Assembly: GCF_039532215.1 (NCBI RefSeq)
Contig: NZ_BAAARN010000001.1
Location: forward strand, 1,223,941 to 1,287,940
Source of the DNA: Pedococcus aerophilus
GTDB lineage: Bacteria; Actinomycetota; Actinomycetes; Actinomycetales; Dermatophilaceae
Direction of reading: 5' to 3'
Length of the DNA: 64,000 nucleotides
The notes below the pieces were generated by a model. The model was not told the origin of the DNA. It saw only the letters and a list, made by a program, of their open reading frames with translations, and did not search any database. This document shows positions 17,189 through 24,038 of this stretch, piece after piece. A program made the position numbers and the translations under genes. The first letter of the stretch is position 1; every line of letters begins with the position of its first letter.

Positions 17189-17802
17189 GGGTTCCTGGCC
17201 TTTCGGTGGCGGAGCAGGGAGCGGGTGAGGGGGTAGCCGAGGACCGCCACGAGGGCGGCAGCGACGAGGGCCAGCCACGGGGGGCCACCCCCGTCGTGGC
17301 GCGCCGGCTCGGCGAGGACCGGGTCGGCGACCGTAGGGAGGGGGGTCGGGTCGGCGGCGGTGGTGGGGCTGCCGGCGGCACCTGTCCCGGCGGCGACGGT
17401 GAAGGTGAACGTGTCCGAGACGGGGTGCCCGTCGTCGGACGTGACCCTCCAGTCGACGCGGTACGTGCCGCCGCCCAGACCGGCACCCAGCGTCTGCCGG
17501 ACCTCGTCGTCGACGACACGGGCCGGGCCGGTGGACACGACCTCGCCGTCGGGCCCGGTCACGCGCACAGCCGTGCCGACCCCGATCGGCGGCTCGTTGA
17601 ACCGCAGGACCACCTCCTGAGGTGCGGACGCCACGCTCGACGCGGCGGCCGGTGTCGTCGACCGGAGCCGGGCGTGGGCGGCCGCCGGGCCCGCGGCGGC
17701 GACGCCGGTGGCCACCACGGCCACCGACGTCACCAGCAGGGCGAGGGTGCGGCGCAGCGACGCCCTGGGCCGGGAGGTGCCGGGTCGGGCGGAGCGCGTC
17801 AC
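17185..17802 (-). CDS. CopC domain protein (copper binding, membrane anchored)
   Basis: 205 residues from the GTG at 17802, overlapping the YcnI stop by GTGA. The signal peptide ends AGPAAA and the mature protein begins HARL, where the N-terminal His of CopC proteins binds Cu(II). The VVLRFNEPP and VDWRVTSDDGHPVSDTFTF blocks are the CopC fold with its second His. After a Pro/Thr-rich linker a C-terminal helix (WLALVAAALVAVLGY) and RHRK tail anchor it in the membrane. It probably delivers or buffers copper outside the cell. Confidence 0.88.
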   Translation of the reverse strand: MTRSARPGTSRPRASLRRTLALLVTSVAVVATGVAAAGPAAAHARLRSTTPAAASSVASAPQEVVLRFNEPPIGVGTAVRVTGPDGEVVSTGPARVVDDEVRQTLGAGLGGGTYRVDWRVTSDDGHPVSDTFTFTVAAGTGAAGSPTTAADPTPLPTVADPVLAEPARHDGGGPPWLALVAAALVAVLGYPLTRSLLRHRKARNP

Positions 17803-18527
17803 GCCTCCACCCGGCGACGGCGAGCCACGACCTGGGCGCCGATCCCGAGCAGGGCGACGAGGAGCGCACCTCCCGCGAGCCCTCGGGCCACCGGGTCGGT
17901 GGGGTCGGCGTCGGCCCCGACGGGCGCTGCCGCCTCGGCACCGGCTGTGGTCGCGGCCACGGGGTTACCCCCGTCAGCGGCGGCGGTCACGTCGAACTGC
18001 GGAGCCGGGTGCTCTGGCTCGGGGTCACCCGCGGCCTGGGGGGTGGCCCACTCGACGACCTCGCCGTCGCTGTAGGTCTGCGCCACCGGTAGCACGACGG
18101 TGCCGGACGTCGGCAGTGGTCCGGCACTGACGGCGAACTCCTGGTACTGCCCCGGCGCGATCGCCTGGTCGCCGGTGGCGGTCCAGGTCACCGTGCGCGC
18201 AGCCTTGGTGAGCGTGCTGCCGTCGAGGGTCACCGGCGTGGGGAGAGTCGCCTCGGTGACGGTGGCGGTCCAGCCCGGCAGCGGCCGCACCGACACGTGC
18301 CGGAACGGCTGGTCCTGAGGGAGTGTGAGCACCACCTTCGTCGTCGAGGCGTCGTCCGACTCGTTCGGCACCCTGAAGGTCAACCCGGCGTAGCTGCCGG
18401 CGACCGTCGAGTCCGGCTTGACCCTGACGTGGGCCGAGGCGGGGAGGGCCGAGGCGGCCAGCACGGCCAGGGCCAGGGCGGTGGCGGGGGTGGTGCGCGC
18501 GCGCAGGCGCGTGGAAAGAGGGTTCAT
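17799..18527 (-). CDS. YcnI-like DUF1775 protein
   Basis: 242 residues from the ATG at 18527 (GAAGG nine bases upstream). The signal peptide ends ALPASA and the mature chain starts HVRV, matching the DUF1775 family, whose N-terminal His coordinates copper in Bacillus YcnI. The body contains GLTFRVPNESDD, a family hallmark, and VRPLPGWT. A C-terminal hydrophobic helix followed by ARRRRVEA anchors it. It leads the YcnI-CopC-lipoprotein set, whose genes overlap by four bases each, so they form one operon. Confidence 0.88.
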   Translation of the reverse strand: MNPLSTRLRARTTPATALALAVLAASALPASAHVRVKPDSTVAGSYAGLTFRVPNESDDASTTKVVLTLPQDQPFRHVSVRPLPGWTATVTEATLPTPVTLDGSTLTKAARTVTWTATGDQAIAPGQYQEFAVSAGPLPTSGTVVLPVAQTYSDGEVVEWATPQAAGDPEPEHPAPQFDVTAAADGGNPVAATTAGAEAAAPVGADADPTDPVARGLAGGALLVALLGIGAQVVARRRRVEA

Positions 18528-18671
18528 CGAGGTGGGTCCTTCGTCTGGTGCGCCGGGACGCCGAGGAGCGTCACGGGCGCGGGAGTTCGGTGGGTGAGGT
18601 GGGCACCCGGCCGCGCTCCGCGCCATACGCACCCGTGCGTCAGGGACGCTGACGAGGGAGGAGGCGTTCGT

Positions 18672-19334
18672 TCAGGAGGTGGCCGGGGCGGGCGACCACG
18701 GGGGCCCCCGACGACCGACGTCACCGGGCACGACGACCGGGGCGGTGGGCGCCAGGAGGGCACCGAGGACGGTCGCCGGACGCAGCGCCGTGGGCAGCCG
18801 GACCGGAGCCGGCGGGGTCGGCCACACGAGTCCGGCGAGGAACCACACGGCTGCTTCGCCGCGCGCGAGCAGGAGGGCCAGCAGGACCGCTGCGCCGGCG
18901 TGCGCCACGACCATTCCCGCGCCCGCGAGCCCGTGGTGCGGCATCGCCGCCATGCCGGCGGCCCCTGCCTCGGCGCACACGGTGCTCGCCCCGTTCGTGA
19001 GGTGGTCGGCGTGGGCGTGCACGACGGTGACGCAGCTGCCGGCGGTGCTGGCGTACGAGAATGCTTGGTGCAGAACGAGTTGCGAGACCCCGAGCGCCGC
19101 GACCAACGCGGTGCGGCCGAGGCGCCGGTGGGTCACGAGGACGCCGACCCACCACGTCGCGAACAGCAGAGCCGCCGCACCGGTCGCCGAGGGGGCGTTG
19201 CCCCCACCGACCAGGTGGGCACCGAGCGAGAGCCCGTATGCCGCAAGCGCCAGACCGAGGGCACGCGCGAGCCGCAGTGTCCCCGTCCCTGCCGCGACCA
19301 TGCGCACCAGAGTACGCACCGCGCCCGCGAACAC
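18672..19334 (-). CDS. Polytopic membrane protein with a His/Met-rich loop
   Basis: 220 residues with about five hydrophobic segments. Between two of them is a loop with VVHAHADH and then two Cys flanking a Thr/Gly stretch, followed by AAMPHHGLAG, so His, Met and Cys are concentrated on one side of the membrane. I do not recognise a named family. It lies 144 nt upstream of the YcnI-CopC genes on the same strand, which suggests a metal-related role. Several GTG/ATG starts are possible (19334, 19319, 19301) and none has a clear ribosome site. Confidence 0.6.
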   Translation of the reverse strand: MFAGAVRTLVRMVAAGTGTLRLARALGLALAAYGLSLGAHLVGGGNAPSATGAAALLFATWWVGVLVTHRRLGRTALVAALGVSQLVLHQAFSYASTAGSCVTVVHAHADHLTNGASTVCAEAGAAGMAAMPHHGLAGAGMVVAHAGAAVLLALLLARGEAAVWFLAGLVWPTPPAPVRLPTALRPATVLGALLAPTAPVVVPGDVGRRGPPWSPAPATS

Positions 19335-19387
19335 CGCAAAGCCCCGCGCTCCGCGGGCCTGGCAACGGCAGCAGTCGTGGCGGCCGG

Positions 19388-19756
19388 TCAGGCGGGGGCC
19401 ATCGCCTCCAGGACACCGGCAAGGGTGCGCGGGCTGAACGGCTTGATGACGTACCGGTCCGCCCCGGCGTCGAGTCCGCTCTGGCGGTCCTCGGGACGGG
19501 CCATCGCGCTGAGGAAGACGATCGGCGTCGACCGGAGGAAGGCCTCGCGCCGTAGGGACCGGCAGACGTCGAGACCGGTCACCCCCGGCATCACCACGTC
19601 GAGCACGATGACGGCGGGATGAAGGCCCCCGGCCAGCAGGGCGAGCGCGTGCTCGCCCGACTCCGCGGCGACCGGGTCGTAGCCGGCCATGCGAGCGGTG
19701 AGGGACACCAGATGACGGATGTCGGCGTCGTCATCGACGACCAGCGCCACTGCCAT
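19388..19756 (-). CDS. Stand-alone response regulator receiver (CheY-like)
   Basis: 122 residues from the ATG at 19756, with GGAAGG seven bases upstream. It is a single receiver domain: acidic pocket VDDDAD (residues 6-11), phospho-acceptor Asp in VIVLDVVMPG, Thr/Ser switch in VFLSAMA and Lys in YVIKPFSP. There is no output domain, so it must act on a protein partner or as a phosphate sink. No histidine kinase is adjacent; the nearest is at 24039-26762 and does not clearly belong with it. Confidence 0.88.
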   Translation of the reverse strand: MAVALVVDDDADIRHLVSLTARMAGYDPVAAESGEHALALLAGGLHPAVIVLDVVMPGVTGLDVCRSLRREAFLRSTPIVFLSAMARPEDRQSGLDAGADRYVIKPFSPRTLAGVLEAMAPA

Positions 19757-19956
19757 GGTCGTGCCTTCCTGTCGTTTGAGCTGACCTGCCTGACCCCCGA
19801 TGACAACGATGTCATCGAACATCTCCGTGCGTGGACGTTTGGCCGGAGGCCGTCGCGAAGAGGTCCGAACAGCCGACCCCGCACCGCCTCCAACCGGGCA
19901 AGTCCGACACCCGCCCGCCCCCTGGCAGCCCGTTCGCCGACCCCGGCGTACTCGAC

Positions 19957-19976
19957 CTACCCTCACGTGAGGGTAG
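19957..19976 (+). promoter_or_regulatory. Perfect 20-bp palindrome, MerR-family operator
   Basis: CTACCCTCACGTGAGGGTAG is a perfect palindrome. It sits where the spacer of a MerR-controlled promoter would be, between CTCGAC (19951-19956) and TAGAGT (19974-19979), and starts about 50 bp before the MerR gene. The CCTCA...TGAGG core resembles known MerR/SoxR operators. Autoregulation is likely. Confidence 0.7.
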
Positions 19977-20007
19977 AGTCATCCCCCGGACCACCCTCGA
20001 GCCAAGG

Positions 20008-20403
20008 ATGCGTGTGACCTCCCCGCCCCGTATGCAGATCGGTGACGTCGCCGACCGCACGGGACTGTCCCTGCGCACCATCCGCCACTACGAGGAGGTG
20101 GGACTGCTGCCCGAGTCCCGCCGCAGTTCGGGCGGCTTCCGTCTCTACGACGAGCAGGCCGTCGCGCGGTTGCTGCTCATCAAGCGGATGAAGCCCCTGG
20201 ACTTCTCGCTCGAGGAGATGCGCGACCTCATCGACCTGCGCGACCGGCTGACCGGACCCGACCTGTCGTCCGCCACCCGCGCCGACCTGCGCGAGCGACT
20301 CGCGAGCTACCACGCCCTCGTCGACCAGAAGCTGACCCGGCTGCGCCAACAGGCGGACAGCGCGCAGGCCTTCGCCGACCAGCTCGCCGCCGAGCTGGCC
20401 TAG
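20008..20403 (+). CDS. MerR-family transcriptional regulator
   Basis: 131 residues from the ATG at 20008; a GTG at 20014 (AAGG six bases upstream) and an ATG at 20032 are alternatives. The winged helix MQIGDVADRTGLSLRTIRHY is typical MerR, followed by EEVGLLPESRRSSGGFRLYDE and a C-terminal dimerisation helix with a long coiled coil (LRERLASYHALVDQKLTRL). No Cys is present for metal or redox sensing and no ligand domain is visible. A perfect palindrome lies in its own promoter. The SulP transporter gene 111 nt downstream on the same strand is a plausible target. Confidence 0.85.
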   Translation: MRVTSPPRMQIGDVADRTGLSLRTIRHYEEVGLLPESRRSSGGFRLYDEQAVARLLLIKRMKPLDFSLEEMRDLIDLRDRLTGPDLSSATRADLRERLASYHALVDQKLTRLRQQADSAQAFADQLAAELA

Positions 20404-20514
20404 CCCAGCCCCACCGCGCCATACCCCCTTTTCCCCCGACCTCAGGCCCCGCCACGACGACGTGCCGGGCCAGGCCGCCCCGCGGCCCCGAACCCACGTC
20501 CCAGGAGCACCATC

Positions 20515-22041
20515 GTGTCCGCCCCACCCGCACCCACCGCTGCCCCGGCCGCCCGCACGGCCGTCGAGGACGTCACCTCGGTCCGCGCCGCCCTGCGGTC
20601 ACCGAAGCGTCTGCGCACCGAGGTCCTCGCCGGCCTCGTCGTGGCCTTGGCGCTGATCCCCGAGGCGATCTCGTTCTCGATCATCGCCGGGGTCGACCCG
20701 CGCGTCGGCCTGTTCGCCTCGTTCACCATGGCCGTCTCGATCGCCTTCCTCGGCGGCCGTCCGGCGATGATCTCGGCCGCCACGGGCGCGGTCGCCCTCG
20801 TCATCGCTCCGGTGATGCGCGACCACGGCATCGACCACCTCATCGCGACCGTGATCCTCGGCGGCCTGATCCAGGTCGCGCTCGGCGCCCTGGGCGTCGC
20901 GAAGCTCATGCGCTTCATCCCCCGCTCGGTGATGATCGGCTTCGTCAACGCGCTGGCCATCCTCATCTTCCTGGCGCAGGTGCCGCACCTCGTCGGCGTG
21001 CCCTGGGCGGTCTACCCGCTGGTGGCGGTGGGCCTCCTCGTGATCGTGCTCCTGCCGAGGCTCACCACCGCAGTGCCCGCCCCCCTGGTCGCGATCGTCG
21101 CGCTGACGGTGTTCACCCTCGCCACCGCACTGGCCGTCCCGACGGTGGGCGACGAAGGCACCCTGCCGGACAGCCTGCCCACACTGGGCCTCCCGAACGT
21201 CCCGCTCACCCTCGAGACGCTGTCGATCATCGGGCCGTACGCGCTGGCCCTCGCGCTCGTCGGGTTGATGGAGTCGCTGATGACGGCCAAGCTCGTCGAC
21301 GACGTCACCGACACCCGCTCGGACAAGACCCGTGAGGCGTGGGGGCAGGGCGGCGCGAACATCATCACCGGCTTCTTCGGTGGCATGGGCGGCTGCGCGA
21401 TGATCGGCCAGACGATGATCAACGTGAAGGCCTCGGGGGCACGGACCCGCATCTCGACCTTCCTGGCCGGGGTGTTCCTCCTGGTCCTCGTCGTCGGGCT
21501 CGGCGACATCGTCGGCAGGATCCCGATGGCCGCCCTCGTCGCCGTCATGGTCATGGTGTCCGTCGGCACGATGGACTGGCACAGCCTGCGGCCGGCCACG
21601 CTGCGACGTATGCCGCGCAGCGAGACCCTCGTGATGGTCACGACCGTGGCCGTGGTCGTGGCCACGCACAACCTCGCGATCGGTGTCATCGTCGGTGTCG
21701 TGGTCGCCATGGTGCTGTTCGCCCGCCGCGTCGCTCACGTCGTCGAGGTCATCGACGTCGGCCACCCCGACGAGCACACCCGGGTCTACGCCGTCGTCGG
21801 CGAGCTCTTCTTCGCCTCGAGCAACGACCTGGTCGACCAGTTCGACTACGTGGGCGACCCCGCCAACGTGGTCATCGATCTGTCGCGGTCCCACATCTGG
21901 GACGCGTCCACCGTCGCCACTCTCGACGCGATCACCACGAGGTATGCCGCCAAGGGCACGAGCGTGACGATCCGCGGCCTCGACGAGGCCAGTCAGGAGC
22001 GCCACGCTCGCCTCGCGGGACACCTCGGCGCAGGGCACTGA
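20515..22041 (+). CDS. SulP/SLC26-family anion transporter with STAS domain
   Basis: 508 residues from the GTG at 20515 (AGGAG seven bases upstream). The membrane domain (about residues 35-400) begins LVVALALIPEAISFSIIAGV, the SulP signature, and has the conserved GLFASFTMAVS region. The C-terminal STAS domain (about 415-500) has VVIDLSRSHIWDASTVATLD, with Ser/Thr at the regulatory position. Substrates in the family include sulfate, bicarbonate and other anions; the sequence does not decide. It follows the MerR gene and precedes RNase J. Confidence 0.9.
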   Translation: MSAPPAPTAAPAARTAVEDVTSVRAALRSPKRLRTEVLAGLVVALALIPEAISFSIIAGVDPRVGLFASFTMAVSIAFLGGRPAMISAATGAVALVIAPVMRDHGIDHLIATVILGGLIQVALGALGVAKLMRFIPRSVMIGFVNALAILIFLAQVPHLVGVPWAVYPLVAVGLLVIVLLPRLTTAVPAPLVAIVALTVFTLATALAVPTVGDEGTLPDSLPTLGLPNVPLTLETLSIIGPYALALALVGLMESLMTAKLVDDVTDTRSDKTREAWGQGGANIITGFFGGMGGCAMIGQTMINVKASGARTRISTFLAGVFLLVLVVGLGDIVGRIPMAALVAVMVMVSVGTMDWHSLRPATLRRMPRSETLVMVTTVAVVVATHNLAIGVIVGVVVAMVLFARRVAHVVEVIDVGHPDEHTRVYAVVGELFFASSNDLVDQFDYVGDPANVVIDLSRSHIWDASTVATLDAITTRYAAKGTSVTIRGLDEASQERHARLAGHLGAGH

Positions 22042-22064
22042 CGCCGGAGAGAGGAGACTGGCTC

Positions 22065-22229
22065 GTGACGCAGGTCGTCGGAGCCGTCGAACCGCCTCCG
22101 GTGACCGCACCCCCAGCACTTCGCACGACCACCACCGCACGACGCAGGACAACCCGAAGGACACCGATGAAGACTGAACAGCACGCACGTCGTGCCCACT
22201 GCACCCCCACGATGGGAGCCCGACGATGA
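22065..22229 (+). CDS. Possible 54-codon leader ORF coupled to rnj
   Basis: GTG at 22065 preceded by GAGAGAGGAG about eight bases away, running open to a TGA that overlaps the RNase J ATG as ATGA. The product would be Pro/Thr/Arg-rich with no recognisable fold. An internal ATG at 22167 with AAGG upstream would give a 20-residue peptide in the same frame. Both features could couple translation to rnj, but the composition could also arise by chance in G+C-rich DNA. Confidence 0.25.
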   Translation: MTQVVGAVEPPPVTAPPALRTTTTARRRTTRRTPMKTEQHARRAHCTPTMGARR

Positions 22230-23926
22230 GTCGCCGCAGCTCAGGACGTGGCCGCCGCACCAAGGACGCCCTCGCTCCCCTCCCGAAGGGCGGTCTGCGG
22301 GTCGTTCCCCTCGGCGGGCTCGGTGAGATCGGCCGCAACATGACGGTCTTCGAGCACGAGGGCCGCCTGATGATCGTCGACTGCGGCGTGCTTTTCCCCG
22401 AGGAGCACCAGCCCGGCGTCGACGTGATCCTGCCCGACTTCAGCTGGATCCGAGACAGGCTCGACACAATCGACGCCATCGTCCTCACCCACGGTCACGA
22501 GGACCACATCGGCGGTGTGCCCTACCTCCTGCGCGAGCGCAGCGACATCCCCGTGGTGGGCTCGAAGCTCACGCTGGCCTTCATCGAGGCCAAGCTCAAG
22601 GAGCACCGCATCACCCCCACCACGGTCGAGGTGCGCGAGGGCGACCGCCGCACCTTCGGGGCGTTCGACTGCGAGTTCATCGCCGTCAACCACTCCATCC
22701 CGGACGGCCTCGCGGTCGCCATCCGTACCGCTGCCGGCCTGGTCCTGCACACCGGTGACTTCAAGATGGACCAGTTCCCGCTCGACGGCCGGGTCACCGA
22801 CCTGCGCGCGTTCGCCCGACTCGGCGAGGAGGGGGTGGACCTCTTCCTGTCCGACTCGACCAACGCCGAGGTCCCCGGCTTCACCATCTCCGAGGGCGAG
22901 CTCTCCCCCGCCATCGACACGGTCTTCCGCACCACCAAGGGCCGGGTCATCGTCTCGAGCTTCGCCAGCCACGTGCACCGCATCCAGCAGGTGCTCGACA
23001 CGGCGCACGAGCACGGCCGCAAGGTCGCCTTCGTCGGCCGCTCCATGGTGCGCAACATGGGGATCGCCTCCGAGCTCGGCTACCTCAACATCCCGCAGGG
23101 CCTGGTCGTCGACCTCAAGAAGCTCGAGAACCTCCCGGCGGACAAGATCGCCCTCATCTGCACCGGGTCGCAGGGTGAGCCGCTCGCGGCGCTGTCCCGC
23201 ATGGCCCGTCGCGACCACCCGATCGAGGTCACCGAGGGGGACACCGTGCTGCTCGCCAGCTCGCTGATCCCCGGCAACGAGAACGCCATCTACCGCGTCA
23301 TCAACGAGCTGACCCGCTGGGGCGCGAACGTCGTCCACAAGGGCAACGCCAAGGTGCACGTCTCCGGACACGCCAGCGCCGGCGAGCTCTCCTACTGCTA
23401 CAACATCATCAAGCCCCGCAACGTGCTCCCGGTGCACGGCGAATGGCGCCACCTCCGCGCCAACGCCGACATCGCGATCCGCACCGGCGTGCCCGCCGAC
23501 AAGGCCTTCATCGCCGAGGACGGGTCGGTCATCGACCTCGTCGCCGGCAAGGCGCGCGTCAGCGGAAAGGTCCAGGCCGGCATGGTCTACGTCGACGGCG
23601 GTGCCGTGGGCGGTGCGACCGAGGAGACGCTGCACATCCGCCGGACGCTGGCCGAGGAGGGTGTGCTGACGATCGTCTGCATCGTCGACCCGGACACGGG
23701 CAAGCTCACGGAGGACCCCGACTACATGGTCCACGGCCTCGCCACCGGCACCATCGACTTCACCGACGCGACCGCGGCCATCCAGCAGGCGCTGTTCAAG
23801 GCGTCCAAGGACGGCGTGGAGGACCTCGACCAGATCGAGGAGCTGGTCCGCAAGGCCACCTCCAACTGGGTGCACCGCAAGCACCGCCGCAGCCCACTGA
23901 TCATCCCCGTGATCGTCGACGCCTGA
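22226..23926 (+). CDS. rnj: Ribonuclease J (metallo-beta-lactamase/beta-CASP RNase)
   Basis: 566 residues. RNase J processes and degrades RNA as a 5'-3' exonuclease and endonuclease. The metal site is THGHEDHIGG (HxHxDH, near residue 90), preceded by GGLGEIGRNM, which is highly conserved at the N-terminus. The beta-CASP domain has DSTNAEVPG and FASHVHRIQQ, and the C-terminal part VHVSGHASAGEL and VLPVHGEWRH complete the site. An Arg/Ser-rich tail of about 15 residues precedes the core. The 112-bp gap after it ends in a hairpin shared with the convergent sensor kinase. Confidence 0.93.
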   Translation: MSRRSSGRGRRTKDALAPLPKGGLRVVPLGGLGEIGRNMTVFEHEGRLMIVDCGVLFPEEHQPGVDVILPDFSWIRDRLDTIDAIVLTHGHEDHIGGVPYLLRERSDIPVVGSKLTLAFIEAKLKEHRITPTTVEVREGDRRTFGAFDCEFIAVNHSIPDGLAVAIRTAAGLVLHTGDFKMDQFPLDGRVTDLRAFARLGEEGVDLFLSDSTNAEVPGFTISEGELSPAIDTVFRTTKGRVIVSSFASHVHRIQQVLDTAHEHGRKVAFVGRSMVRNMGIASELGYLNIPQGLVVDLKKLENLPADKIALICTGSQGEPLAALSRMARRDHPIEVTEGDTVLLASSLIPGNENAIYRVINELTRWGANVVHKGNAKVHVSGHASAGELSYCYNIIKPRNVLPVHGEWRHLRANADIAIRTGVPADKAFIAEDGSVIDLVAGKARVSGKVQAGMVYVDGGAVGGATEETLHIRRTLAEEGVLTIVCIVDPDTGKLTEDPDYMVHGLATGTIDFTDATAAIQQALFKASKDGVEDLDQIEELVRKATSNWVHRKHRRSPLIIPVIVDA

Positions 23927-23987
23927 TCCACCTGCGGGTATGGCGCGTGACGGTCATTCGTCGCACGCCCACCGGCCCCGCGCCATA

Positions 23988-24031
23988 CGAACGCCGCGCC
24001 GCCCGACCACGGTCAGGGGGCGCGGCGTTCG
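23988..24031. terminator. Bidirectional terminator hairpin between rnj and the sensor kinase
   Basis: Perfect 13-bp arms CGAACGCCGCGCC (23988-24000) and GGCGCGGCGTTCG (24019-24031) with an 18-nt loop, placed between two convergent genes. There is no long T run on either side. Confidence 0.6.
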
Positions 24032-24038
24032 CGCACGG

